64,000 nucleotides of DNA from Pseudomonadota bacterium (GTDB taxonomy: Bacteria; Pseudomonadota; Gammaproteobacteria; Burkholderiales; Rhodocyclaceae), in NCBI GenBank assembly GCA_018241725.1, contig JAFEDI010000130.1, positions 16,363 to 80,362 of the forward strand. Reading direction: 5' to 3'. Positions 10,567 through 19,621 of the stretch are shown here, one piece after another (the first letter of the stretch is position 1; each line of letters begins with the position of its first letter). Made by a program: the position numbers and the translations under genes. The notes under the pieces are model-generated. The model was given only the letters and a program-made list of their open reading frames with translations. It was not told where the DNA came from and made no database searches.

Positions 10567-10884
10567 ATGCAGGCAGTGATCGTGGGAGCGGACCGCATCG
10601 AAGGTATCCGCAGTGAAATCCTGCGGGTGGCCGACCAGTTCGGCATCAAGCAGATCGACCATTGGACCGGCCGCAAGGCTTCGGAGAACCGGCGCCAGCT
10701 GTCACGCCGCACCGGTCTGGTGGTCTTCATGTGCGACCGCGCCAATCACATGCTGATGCGCAACGTACGCAAGCAGGCCGAAGACCTGGGCATCCCCATG
10801 GTGTTCTGCCGGCACTCCGCCACCGAGGTGCGCGAGCGGCTCGACGACCTGAGCTGTGCCCGCTGCGCACATCGGAAGCAGTAA
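10567..10884 (+). CDS. DUF2325 domain protein
   Basis: This 105-aa small soluble protein matches the DUF2325 pattern: QAVIVGADRI at the start, a central DHWTGRK and VVFMCDRANH, and a terminal Cys pair (CARC) near residues 98-101. Family function is not established. The fold looks like a small Rossmann-type alpha/beta domain and the Cys pair could bind metal. It is monocistronic in appearance, divergent from groES, and ends about 125 nt before metN. Confidence 0.8.
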   Translation: MQAVIVGADRIEGIRSEILRVADQFGIKQIDHWTGRKASENRRQLSRRTGLVVFMCDRANHMLMRNVRKQAEDLGIPMVFCRHSATEVRERLDDLSCARCAHRKQ

Positions 10885-11008
10885 GCAAGAGTCCGCCGAG
10901 CGTGGAAAGCTATCCACGGCGGCGCTGTAAAGCTCAGCAGGATTACTTGGTTCGGGAGCGGGCAGGGCGGCGCTAGAGTCGCCCCATCGCTTCATTTTGC
11001 ATAAGCCC

Positions 11009-11845
11009 ATGTCCCGAACCAATAGCCCCGCGCCGGCCATCGAATTGCGCGGCGTCTCCCGCCGTTTCACCGATCCGGGCGGACAGAACGTCGGCGTCCA
11101 GCCGACCAGCCTGGCGGTGCCCGCCGGCGAGATCCACGGCATCATCGGTTTCTCGGGCGCCGGCAAGTCCACGCTGCTGCGCCTGGTCAATCTCCTCGAA
11201 CGGCCCGACGCGGGTGAGGTGATCGTGCACGGCCAGGACCTGACCCGCCTGTCCGCAGCCGGGCTGCGCCAGGCGCGCCACCGCATCGGCATGATCTTCC
11301 AGCACTTCAACCTGCTGCATAACCTCACGGTGGCCGAGAACGTCGCGCTGCCAATGCGCCTGTCCGGCGAGCCGGCGGCGCGGATTCGCGAACGCGTCGC
11401 GGCCTGCCTCGACTTCGTCGGCCTCGCCGCCAAGGCCGACGTGCATCCGGGCCGCCTCTCGGGCGGACAAAAGCAGCGCGTGGCCATCGCCCGAGCGCTG
11501 GCGCCGGAACCCCACGTGCTGCTCGCCGACGAACCAACTTCAGCCCTCGACCCACGGACCACGCTGGACCTGCTCGGCGTGCTGGCCGACGCCAACCGGC
11601 GCTTCGGCGTGACGATCCTGCTGGTCAGCCACGAGATGGAAGTCATCCGCCGCCTGTGCCATCGCGTGTCGGTGATGGAGGCCGGCCAGATCGTCGAGCA
11701 GCTCGACATCGCCAACGGACGCATCCCGGAAGGCTCGCGCCTGGGCGGCTGGCTGGCGGAGTTCGGCGGTACGACGGGCAGTGCTTCGCCCGAGCCGATC
11801 GAGCCTGCGCCCCATCATCTCGTCCAGGAGAGCGCCCATGCTTGA
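11009..11845 (+). CDS. metN: Methionine ABC transporter ATP-binding protein MetN (short form)
   Basis: This 278-aa ATPase belongs to the methionine importer MetNIQ. Walker A reads GFSGAGKST, with the GMIFQHFNLL Q-loop, the LSGGQKQRVAIARAL signature and the LLADEPTSALD Walker B. It is shorter than Escherichia coli MetN (343 aa) and appears to lack the C-terminal NIL (ACT-like) domain that mediates methionine trans-inhibition, so feedback control of transport may be absent. The ATG at 11009 is preferred over an upstream TTG. Its 3' end overlaps metI by 8 nt. Confidence 0.92.
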   Translation: MSRTNSPAPAIELRGVSRRFTDPGGQNVGVQPTSLAVPAGEIHGIIGFSGAGKSTLLRLVNLLERPDAGEVIVHGQDLTRLSAAGLRQARHRIGMIFQHFNLLHNLTVAENVALPMRLSGEPAARIRERVAACLDFVGLAAKADVHPGRLSGGQKQRVAIARALAPEPHVLLADEPTSALDPRTTLDLLGVLADANRRFGVTILLVSHEMEVIRRLCHRVSVMEAGQIVEQLDIANGRIPEGSRLGGWLAEFGGTTGSASPEPIEPAPHHLVQESAHA

Positions 11846-12503
11846 GACCCTCGAAGAACTGCTGCCGGAGATTCTCAAGGCCACCGGCGAAACCCTGCTG
11901 ATGATGGGCATCTGCCTGTCGGCAGCCCTTGTGCTGGGCGGCGCTCTCGGTCTGCTGGTTTTCCTCACCAGCCGCGGCCAGGCGCTGGGGCGCTACCGGG
12001 CCTTCAACCTGCTGGCCAACGGCGTCATCAACGTGGTGCGTTCCTTCCCCTTCATCATTCTGCTGGTGGCGATCTCGCCCTTCACGCGGGTGGTAGCGGG
12101 CACCTCCATCGGCCCGCTGGCCGCCAGTGTGCCCCTGTCCATCGCCGCGATCTTCTATTTCGCGCGCCTCATCGAGCAGACCCTGCGCGACGTGCCGCGG
12201 GGCGTCATCGAGGCCGCCGAGGCGATGGGCGCCTCACCGCTGCAGATCGTGCGTCACGTGCTGCTGGTGGAAGCCCGTTCCGGGCTGGTGCTGGCCGTCA
12301 CCGTGCTGGCGGTGAGCTTCCTGTCCTACTCGGCGGTGGCCGGTGTGGTGGGCGGCGGCGGCATCGGCGACCTGGCCATCCGCTACGGCTACTACCGCTT
12401 CCAGACCGACGTGATGCTGATCACCATCGTCCTGCTGGTAGCCCTCGTGCAGAGCATCCAGTTTCTCGGCCAATGGCTGGCCCGGCGCGTGGACAAGCGC
12501 TGA
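11838..12503 (+). CDS. metI: Methionine ABC transporter permease MetI
   Basis: This 221-aa inner-membrane permease has five or six predicted spans. It carries the EAA loop typical of importers (IEAAEAMGASPLQIVRHVLL), which docks onto Met[23 protein letters not shown] is characteristic of the MetI group. It overlaps metN at its start and is followed 42 nt later by metQ, so the three genes form one operon. Confidence 0.95.
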   Translation: MLETLEELLPEILKATGETLLMMGICLSAALVLGGALGLLVFLTSRGQALGRYRAFNLLANGVINVVRSFPFIILLVAISPFTRVVAGTSIGPLAASVPLSIAAIFYFARLIEQTLRDVPRGVIEAAEAMGASPLQIVRHVLLVEARSGLVLAVTVLAVSFLSYSAVAGVVGGGGIGDLAIRYGYYRFQTDVMLITIVLLVALVQSIQFLGQWLARRVDKR

Positions 12504-12544
12504 CCCCTCAAGAATTCGATCCAGACAAAACAGGAGAACACAGC

Positions 12545-13378
12545 ATGAAAGCCTCTCGACGTCAGTTCGGCCAACGGGTGCTGCACATTGCCGCCGTCCT
12601 CGGCGTGGCCGCCAGCCTGGGCCTCGGCAATGGCGCCCACGCCCAGGAAAAGAAGACCCTGACCCTCGGCGCCACCGCCGGCTCCAACTTCGACCAACTC
12701 AAGCTCGGCATCAAGCCCGTCCTCGAAAAGAAGGGCTACACCGTCAAGCTCGTCGAATTCAACGACTACGTGCAGCCCAACCTCGCGCTGGCCCAGGGCT
12801 CCCTCGACGCCAACCTGTTCCAGCACATCATCTACCTCAAGAAATTCTCGGCGGACAAAGGCCTCAACCTGGTGGACATCACCAAGGCGCCCATCGCACC
12901 ACTCGGGCTTTACTCCAAGAAGCGCAAGAGCCTGGCCGATCTGAAGAGCGGCGACCGCATCACGCTGCCCAACGACCCCAGCAACCTGGCCCGTGCGCTG
13001 GTCTTCCTCGAACAGAACAAGCTCATCAAGGTGAAGCAGGGCGTCGACCCGCTGAAGGCCACCGAGAAGGACGTCGCCGAGAACCCCCACAAGCTGGTGC
13101 TGACCCCCATCGAAGCCGCCCAGCTGCCGCGCACGCTGGACGATGCCGACTTCGTGGTGATCAACGGCAACTTCGCCATCTCCTCCGGCCTCAAGCTCAC
13201 CGAAGCGGTGGTGCTGGAGAAGACCCCGGACCACTACCTCAACGTGGTCGCGGTGAAGGCGGAAGACAAGGACAAACCGTGGGCGAAGGACCTGGCCGCC
13301 GCCTTCCGCACGCAGGAATACCGGGCTGCGCTGGACAAGTACTTCCAGGGGTATGCGCGGCCGGCATTCCTGCAGTAA
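12545..13378 (+). CDS. metQ: Methionine-binding periplasmic protein MetQ
   Basis: This 277-aa solute-binding protein of the NlpA/MetQ family delivers D/L-methionine to MetNI. The N-terminus has a Sec/Tat-like signal (RRQFGQRVL, hydrophobic core, AHA-Q cleavage near residue 33). There is no lipobox cysteine, unlike many MetQ lipoproteins, so it is probably a soluble periplasmic protein. LPNDPSNLARAL and GNFAISSGL are family-typical. The last ~180 nt of this gene are partly duplicated as a degenerate fragment at 17658-17790. Confidence 0.95.
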   Translation: MKASRRQFGQRVLHIAAVLGVAASLGLGNGAHAQEKKTLTLGATAGSNFDQLKLGIKPVLEKKGYTVKLVEFNDYVQPNLALAQGSLDANLFQHIIYLKKFSADKGLNLVDITKAPIAPLGLYSKKRKSLADLKSGDRITLPNDPSNLARALVFLEQNKLIKVKQGVDPLKATEKDVAENPHKLVLTPIEAAQLPRTLDDADFVVINGNFAISSGLKLTEAVVLEKTPDHYLNVVAVKAEDKDKPWAKDLAAAFRTQEYRAALDKYFQGYARPAFLQ

Positions 13379-13400
13379 GCAGAATCTTCCTTACCTCACG

Positions 13401-13605
13401 CTCCTGACGACCCCTGCGCCAGGAGCGCATCCTGCCGTGTAAAGAAATCCTTATCCCGGGCCTTCAGCGTGGCCAGGAAGTTGCTGACGATCTGGCGGTA
13501 GCTTGTCCATGTCGCCGGCCTTGTAGGGGGAGGGCGTGTTCTGGCGGTCGATGTGCAGGCAGCCCTCCGGCAGGAGCAGGTTGCGGGCGCCTTCCTCACT
13601 AATCG
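13401..13605 (-). pseudogene. Truncated remnant of the hypothetical gene at 16704-17516
   Basis: The segment repeats, at clearly recognisable nucleotide identity, parts of the intact gene at 16704-17516. It has the C-terminal part (YRQIVSNFLA, ARDKDFFTR, GSSG) and a short internal part (LLPEG...). Roughly 33 nt and 160-200 nt are missing internally and an extra base breaks the frame near 13502. It stops abruptly a few bases before the stop codon of the sensor kinase gene. No functional product is expected. It marks one edge of a rearranged region. Confidence 0.8.
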
Positions 13606-13615
13606 GAAGCGGCGC

Positions 13616-16516
13616 TTACTCCGTTTTCGGATGAGGCCGCCATTTCCGGAGTATCGCGTAGAGATCCTCCGGCTGATAAGGTTTGCCGAGATGGTCATTC
13701 ATCCCTGCTTCGAGACAACGTATCTGGTCTTCAACCATCGCATTGGCAGTTATCGCGATGATGGGAAGGTCAGCGAGCCCTGGCAGCTTCCGGATTTCGC
13801 GCGTTGCGGTCAGTCCGTCCATGACGGGCATTTGCATGTCCATCAACACCAGGTCAAAGGGTGCGCTCCTGACCATATCGAGGGCTTGAGCGCCATTCTC
13901 CGCAATCGTCACGCTTACGCCGACATCATGAAGGAACTCTTTGGTGACCTCCTGATTGACTTCATTGTCTTCAGCTAAAAGGACACGAACCCTTGCGATG
14001 CTTGAAAGGTCTGCCGGTGCTGTTGATATCGAGGCAAGCGGCAATGCCTCGGCATCCAGAACGCTGAGCCGCGCCGTAAACCAGAACGTCGAGCCCTGTC
14101 CCGGAGTACTGTCCACGCCGACCTCGCCCCCCAGCAGCGTTGCAATGCGTTTGGAGATGACCAGCCCCAGCCCCGTACCGCCGTATTTGCGCGAGATGGA
14201 CCCATCAGCCTGCTGGAAGCTCTCGAAGAGTCGCTGTTTTTGGTCTTCGCTCAAGCCAATCCCGGAGTCACTAACCGAAAAGCGGAGAAGTGCCTCCGGG
14301 TCTTCGTTCCCCAATTTCTCGACACGAATCACAATATTGCCGCGCTCCGAAAACTTCACCGCATTGCTTACATAGTTGGCGAGCACTTGAGTAAGGCGAG
14401 CGGGGTCGCCAACCACGTGAGTCGGCACATCGGGGGCTATGTCGACGAGGAGGCCCAGGCCTTTTTCCGCACAGCGCTCCTGCACCATGGACGACACATT
14501 ACTCAATACCGTGGGCAGTTCGAAGCGCACATGTTCGATGCGCATTTTCCCCGCTTCAATCTTGGAAAAGTCCAGGACGTCGTTGATGATGGTCAGCAGA
14601 TGCTCGGCGGCAACCCGGACCTTCCGGAGGTAATCGCGCTGCCGAGGATTGAGCTCACTTTGTTGAAGACGATGGGTAAAGCCCAGTATGGCAGTCATGG
14701 GGGTACGTATTTCATGGCTCATGTTTGCCACGAAGTCCGCTTTGGTTTGTGCCGCTTCCTCCGCCAGCGCCTTTGCGTGAGCAAGGGCATTGAACGCTTC
14801 CCGCTCCGGCGTGATGTCCTCGATGATGCTGACAAGTCCCCCTTTTGGATTACCGGGCTCGACGGCCTTTATCGATAGATGCGCCCAGAAACGGCTCCCA
14901 TTCTTGCGCATCATTTCAATATCCACGCTGAACGTCTCATCGTCATCGACGTGAGCGTCGACGTGCGCTCCCATGGAGTCGAAATCCGACTCAGTGCTGT
15001 AGAGAAGGCGCGTGGATTGGTGTTCCAGTTCGCCACGCCCATAGCCGAAGAGTTCTTCCACGGCGCGATTGCAGCGCAGGATTTTCCGGTCCTGAACGAA
15101 TACGATACCGACGGTTGTCGCCTCGAAGATGGCTTGCTGCTCGACATTCGCAACGCGTAGCGATTCCGCGGTTGCCGCAAGCGCTGCGGTGCGCTCGGCA
15201 ACGCGCGCTTCGAGCTCCGAGCGGTAAGCGGCCAGTTCCCGCTCGTCGCTTTTCTGCTTTGAGATGTCGTTCCAGATGACGTGCAGGAGCCGCCGATTGT
15301 CACGATAAATGGTGGTCAGCAGGATTCGTGCTTCGAAGGTCGTTCCGTCAGCGCGTTGATGCGTCCATTCAAAGCAGTTCGAGCCCTTGGCGAACGTCTC
15401 TTCAATCAGCTCCGCTGCTTTTTCGACTGAGGGCCGACCATCTGGCTGGGTCGGCGGTGAGATTTCCCAAGGGACGCGTCCAATCAGCTCTTCAGGCCTC
15501 TCCATGCGAAGCATGGTCAAGGTTGCCGCATTGGCAGCGATGAAGTGTGCCTCATCGGTGAGTGCTATCGGCTGCACGGTATTTTCAAAAAGCGCGCGGA
15601 AACGCTCTTCGCTTTCTTCCAGATGGACGGTTTTGGCCTCCAGCTCCCGTGTCTTTCGGGCAACGGCAACTTTGAGCAGGCGGACCCAGAATGCCATGGC
15701 TGCGCCCAGTAGAAGCAGGGAGGCAAAGGCAATTCCGACTATCTTCGAGTATGGCTCCCAACGAAGGGGGGTGCCCATCCATTTTTTGTTGAGTGCTTGG
15801 AGTTCGTCTTCCCCGATCGCTGCCGTACCCCGTTCAATCTGCTCCAGGATGGCTTCATCGCCCTTTCTGACGGCGCGATGAAACTGGCCCTTATAGAGTT
15901 CGAACGCCTTGACGAACTCATTGTGGATGCCTGCCCGGTATAGGTAATAATTTGCAGGGCCTTCATCCATGCAAAAGAGCTTGATGTCGCTTTTGCTCGC
16001 TTCTTCAATCAGGGCCATGTAGCTCCGTTGAGTTAGCAGCGAGGTGATGCCCCTTCTCTGTAACTCGTCGATGCAGGCATCTCCTGTCTCGACGCCAATC
16101 TGAAAGCCGCGCAGCGAATTCGGGTTGTGAATGCCGCTGATGGACCGATGCGCATAAATTGCAACAGGCAGCGTTGCGTACGGTTTGGAGAAACTGTAAA
16201 TAGCCTCTCGTTCGGGTATTTTAAAAATCGCATCGATGACGTCGAACTCGCCTGCACGCATCAACCGCTGAGCGTCGCTCCAGTTGGTCGCCACGAATCT
16301 GACGTGTATGCCCGTCTTTTTTTCCCACAGTTTCCAGAAGTCGACGAGGTAGCCTTCGGGGTGACCGTCAGCATCAAGGAAGATATAGGGCGGATAGCTG
16401 TTGTCACTGACGACGGATATGGTTTTAGCCGGCGTGTTAACGTCAGCGGCTATCGCCAGTAGTGATGTTCCACACTGGGCAAGAACAACTGCCAGCATCT
16501 TTACGAGTCGATTCAT
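13616..16516 (-). CDS. Hybrid sensor histidine kinase with periplasmic SBP_bac_3 domain
   Basis: This 966-aa membrane sensor begins with a signal peptide (residues 1-24) and a periplasmic amino-acid-binding-like domain (about 30-250). One membrane span (about 258-280) and two PAS domains (about 300-420 and 455-575) follow. Then come a HisKA domain with the phospho-accepting His in SHEIRTP (residue 601), HATPase_c (DSGIGL, GGTGLGL) and a C-terminal receiver with VLMDMQMPVMDG. The BvgS/EvgS-like layout suggests a small-molecule sensor in a phosphorelay, but there is no HPt domain or response regulator beside it. Codon use is less GC-rich than in the flanking met genes, and duplicated remnants lie on both sides, consistent with insertion. 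Confidence 0.93.
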   Translation of the reverse strand: MNRLVKMLAVVLAQCGTSLLAIAADVNTPAKTISVVSDNSYPPYIFLDADGHPEGYLVDFWKLWEKKTGIHVRFVATNWSDAQRLMRAGEFDVIDAIFKIPEREAIYSFSKPYATLPVAIYAHRSISGIHNPNSLRGFQIGVETGDACIDELQRRGITSLLTQRSYMALIEEASKSDIKLFCMDEGPANYYLYRAGIHNEFVKAFELYKGQFHRAVRKGDEAILEQIERGTAAIGEDELQALNKKWMGTPLRWEPYSKIVGIAFASLLLLGAAMAFWVRLLKVAVARKTRELEAKTVHLEESEERFRALFENTVQPIALTDEAHFIAANAATLTMLRMERPEELIGRVPWEISPPTQPDGRPSVEKAAELIEETFAKGSNCFEWTHQRADGTTFEARILLTTIYRDNRRLLHVIWNDISKQKSDERELAAYRSELEARVAERTAALAATAESLRVANVEQQAIFEATTVGIVFVQDRKILRCNRAVEELFGYGRGELEHQSTRLLYSTESDFDSMGAHVDAHVDDDETFSVDIEMMRKNGSRFWAHLSIKAVEPGNPKGGLVSIIEDITPEREAFNALAHAKALAEEAAQTKADFVANMSHEIRTPMTAILGFTHRLQQSELNPRQRDYLRKVRVAAEHLLTIINDVLDFSKIEAGKMRIEHVRFELPTVLSNVSSMVQERCAEKGLGLLVDIAPDVPTHVVGDPARLTQVLANYVSNAVKFSERGNIVIRVEKLGNEDPEALLRFSVSDSGIGLSEDQKQRLFESFQQADGSISRKYGGTGLGLVISKRIATLLGGEVGVDSTPGQGSTFWFTARLSVLDAEALPLASISTAPADLSSIARVRVLLAEDNEVNQEVTKEFLHDVGVSVTIAENGAQALDMVRSAPFDLVLMDMQMPVMDGLTATREIRKLPGLADLPIIAITANAMVEDQIRCLEAGMNDHLGKPYQPEDLYAILRKWRPHPKTE

Positions 16517-16703
16517 GACATCAAAAATGCTTCGATGGCAGCCTGTGCTCTTGGCTTGCTGAAACCAAGCTCATTGGTAGGTGTAGGGGTTCGCTTTGTA
16601 GCGGACGTTCTACCACGGCAAGCCTGGGCAGACGTGATGCAATTTCCACGGAAGGCGGGCAGTTATGTGAAAAATTGGGTCCCGTCCCTGGAGAAAAGCT
16701 TCC

Positions 16704-17516
16704 TCAGACGCCTGATGACCCCAATGCCAGCAGCGCCCCCAGCCGCGTGAAGAAATCCTTGTCCCGCGCGTACTGCTCGCTGGAGATCATTCCCCGCTGG
16801 GCCTCCAGCGCAGCCAGGAAGTTGCTGACGATCTGGCGGTAGCTGTCCATGTCGTCGGCCTTGTAGGGGGAGGGCGTGTTCTGGCCATCGATGTGCAGGC
16901 CGTACACGGCGTCGTGCATCATCAGGCCATAGGTCATCGCCTCGCCATCGGGCATGGCGGCCGTGGCTTGAAACCACGCCTCCCGCACCGCCGCGGGGGC
17001 TTCGTTGGGCGGGAAGTGGGCGATCAGGCCCGCGCCGACCTCGTCGAGGCCATCGCCATTGAGATCCACGCAATAGCCCTCCGGCAGGAGCAGATTGCGG
17101 GCGCCTTCCTCGCTGATGGCCGCCACGTCGATCGGCTCGGCCAGGCAGTGGTTCCTGCGGACGGCCTCCAGCTCCCCGGCAGACAGGCTGCTCAGAAACT
17201 GGCGGGGATTGCTCATCGCGCCGCTGGCGTAGGCCTTGTCCAGCACCTTGGCGTACACCGCCTGACTATCGGCGCCCACGCCACGCAGCGCGGACAGCTC
17301 CGTGTGCGTCCGCCCGAGGATGGCCTCCAGGGCCTCGGACGACGTGGGGCCCGCCTGGCCACCCGCCGCCTCCGGCCCGGCCGCAGCCCCGTCGGCAACG
17401 GCGCTGGCGGCCGCGAAGGCCGACTGGAAGGTCTGGTAGAAACTGCTGTCGGGCGCCTCGGCGTAGCTGTGGCGCTGAGACGCGGTGATCGGCTGACCCA
17501 CGGCCCGAATGTCCAT
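16704..17516 (-). CDS. Hypothetical protein with a Ca-binding-like DxNxDG motif
   Basis: This 270-aa protein has no family I recognise. The first ~60 residues are Ala/Gly-rich and low complexity. The middle contains DLNGDGLDEVG, an EF-hand-like or FG-GAP-like calcium loop, near residue 152. The C-terminus carries YRQIVSNFLAALEAQRG and ARDKDFFTRLGALLALGSSG. No signal peptide is evident. A truncated and frameshifted copy of its C-terminal half lies at 13401-13605, on the other side of the sensor kinase gene. Function is unknown; the duplicate suggests a small lineage-specific gene family. Confidence 0.7.
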   Translation of the reverse strand: MDIRAVGQPITASQRHSYAEAPDSSFYQTFQSAFAAASAVADGAAAGPEAAGGQAGPTSSEALEAILGRTHTELSALRGVGADSQAVYAKVLDKAYASGAMSNPRQFLSSLSAGELEAVRRNHCLAEPIDVAAISEEGARNLLLPEGYCVDLNGDGLDEVGAGLIAHFPPNEAPAAVREAWFQATAAMPDGEAMTYGLMMHDAVYGLHIDGQNTPSPYKADDMDSYRQIVSNFLAALEAQRGMISSEQYARDKDFFTRLGALLALGSSGV

Positions 17517-17657
17517 TTTCTGCCTCCGTGTCGGTAAGAGTTGCCGGTTGGCGGAATCGCCTGCCGGGCTTCTGGTGTGCAGGGGAGATACATCCGCATT
17601 TCAGCAGAAATCGCGCCAGGGGATATCTTTTGCAGCCAGCTGCCAACGTTCCAGTGC

Positions 17658-17790
17658 TCACCGAGGTTACGGTGCTGGAGAGGCCCGCTGGACCATCAAC
17701 TCAACGTGGTCGTTGTGAAGGCGGAAGACAAGAGCGAGCATTGGGCGAAGGGCCTGAGGCGGCACTTCCGACGCAGGAACACCGGACATC
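17658..17790 (+). pseudogene. Degenerate fragment of the metQ 3' end
   Basis: The segment resembles bases 13199-13330 of metQ. LTEVTVLE appears in one frame, then after a frameshift LNVVVVKAEDK...WAKGL in another, against LTEAVVLE and LNVVAVKAEDK...WAKDL in intact MetQ. It lies in an otherwise empty 303-nt gap (17517-17819) between the hypothetical gene and the McrBC-like genes. It is in the same orientation as metQ but on the far side of the hypothetical gene, so the order is reversed relative to the left copy. Confidence 0.75.
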
Positions 17791-17819
17791 CCATATGAGT
17801 TTCTAGATCGGCATAAATG

Positions 17820-19616
17820 CTAAGCGGCGTCTTGAAGCTCTTCTTGAACCTTCGCTTCGATCCCCATGGTGAGTAGTGTGATCTCTATGATTCGATCAAA
17901 ACACTTCTCCAGCACAGAATTAGTTCTGAATGAAACGGGAAGTCCGCTGGTAATCGGCAGCAATACGGGATTTTTCATTGAGCCTCCTAGCTTGTCGATT
18001 CGCGTTCCGATTGGGTTCGGAGTTTGATCAAGAAACTCAGGAAAAATAGCAAAGACACCTGTAATTTCGTTCCTGCTTAATGCATTTATCTCACCATTAA
18101 AAACGGCCATGTGGTCGTAGTATTTGTCACGCAGCTCCGGGAGCTTGTAGCGGTCCACCGAGAAGGAGTTGCTGTACTTTGCATCGAGAAGAATATGCCT
18201 GACCTCTCCAGCAGAAGTGAGTCTCATAGCAAAGTCAGGGCACCAATGAGCACCGGGATAGGCCCTGTGCGGCAATTTCACGAGATCCATATGTTCAGTT
18301 TCACCATTGAACTTATAGATATCTGCCTCGTAGTTAATCGTTGCGATGACTTCATTTTTGCTGAAGGTTAAAGAGGATGGAATCAGTCTATCAAAAGATT
18401 CTCCCATCACCACGTCGTCCAACATCCACCCGCGTACAACCATATACTCGAACAGCCTGAACAATACGAAGAACTCAAATATTTTTGATAGGGAGCGAAG
18501 CTTGATCAGGAAATTTTTGCCATCAAGCGTGGGTGACCCGATACTAAACCAGAGAGTCAACTGTTCGAAAACAGGCCTATAAAAGCGAGAGGTTCGAACA
18601 TAGGGCGTAATACGCGGAAAAATCTCCCCCCGGAATTCAATGTCGAAATTACGTTCAAGCTGAACGATCATACTGGCAGCTGCTTCGATCACCTGCTCGC
18701 AGCGCCTGTGCATCGCGCCACCGGTGAATTTGATCAAAATCTCCCCGATTGACACGTACTCTTTGTCGTAATTGGCAATCTTCTGGCCCCTAAACGAATC
18801 GCCGATGTCGTCCATTAGTGCCATGATTTTGGTTCGTATGGAATACAAGCCACCTAGCAACATTCGGTTTTCATCAACGTCATAGTCATGGTGCAACATA
18901 CTGGTGTCGATAGATTGCGTTGAATAATTTCTGCCTCGTAACATCACATCTCCCCGACCGACGGTTGGCCTTAGGGCGTCGAGGTTAAAAATTACATCGA
19001 TCGGATCAATTTGCCCGCCTGACTTTTCTAATTTCCAAGCCGGCACCTTTTCAGGTGTCAGCTTGTATCGTAAATGACGAATAAATTCGGCGCGTTGATT
19101 GAGCAGCATCTGGATAATGTGCTCTGCCGTTGAGAGGACAATTTCAGGATCAGCTCTGCCTTCTGGAGAGAGTCCCGCAGGTCGCTTTGTTCTTGACATG
19201 CAGGCTCTGATCACCCCTTCTCGACAATCAGCCAAATACCGAATCATTTTTTCGGCTTGTGCAGCAGTAATCTTGGTGGCGAGTACCTCGATGTGGTATT
19301 TGAACTCATGGTTTTCGCATATTAGGCGAATCGTAGAGTGGCCAAAAGATTCTCGAAAGGCTTTCTCGGGTGAAGAAGAGAAAGCAAATATCCAAGACCC
19401 ATTTTCGGATCGGCGATTGTCTGAGTGTAGTGGGACGTTGTAGTCCTCTATAAAAAGAATTGGTGGCTCGACTGCGTCATCATCACCAGCCAAGATAACC
19501 GTAATTTTGACGACCTGATTTTCTTTTGCCACCAAAATTGAGGTTGGCTCACTACCTGGAATCCAAGTAGTGAGCTGCTCATCAATGGTGATTTCAATAC
19601 GCTCCGGCCTCATCAT
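17820..19616 (-). CDS. McrC-like DUF2357 nuclease, defence module subunit
   Basis: This 598-aa protein has the pattern of DUF2357-type proteins encoded next to McrB-like AAA+ ATPases. The C-terminal third carries a PD-(D/E)XK nuclease core: PDFAMRL (Pro-Asp at 460-461) followed by ILLDAKYS (D479-x-K481). A downstream YKLPELRDKYYDHM helix is typical of McrC-like nucleases. The N-terminal half would recognise DNA or the partner. It begins 5 nt after the AAA+ gene and is clearly co-transcribed. Base composition is noticeably AT-richer than the surrounding genes. The predicted role is restriction of modified or foreign DNA; the target is unknown. Confidence 0.82.
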   Translation of the reverse strand: MMRPERIEITIDEQLTTWIPGSEPTSILVAKENQVVKITVILAGDDDAVEPPILFIEDYNVPLHSDNRRSENGSWIFAFSSSPEKAFRESFGHSTIRLICENHEFKYHIEVLATKITAAQAEKMIRYLADCREGVIRACMSRTKRPAGLSPEGRADPEIVLSTAEHIIQMLLNQRAEFIRHLRYKLTPEKVPAWKLEKSGGQIDPIDVIFNLDALRPTVGRGDVMLRGRNYSTQSIDTSMLHHDYDVDENRMLLGGLYSIRTKIMALMDDIGDSFRGQKIANYDKEYVSIGEILIKFTGGAMHRRCEQVIEAAASMIVQLERNFDIEFRGEIFPRITPYVRTSRFYRPVFEQLTLWFSIGSPTLDGKNFLIKLRSLSKIFEFFVLFRLFEYMVVRGWMLDDVVMGESFDRLIPSSLTFSKNEVIATINYEADIYKFNGETEHMDLVKLPHRAYPGAHWCPDFAMRLTSAGEVRHILLDAKYSNSFSVDRYKLPELRDKYYDHMAVFNGEINALSRNEITGVFAIFPEFLDQTPNPIGTRIDKLGGSMKNPVLLPITSGLPVSFRTNSVLEKCFDRIIEITLLTMGIEAKVQEELQDAA

Positions 19617-19621
19617 GTAGC

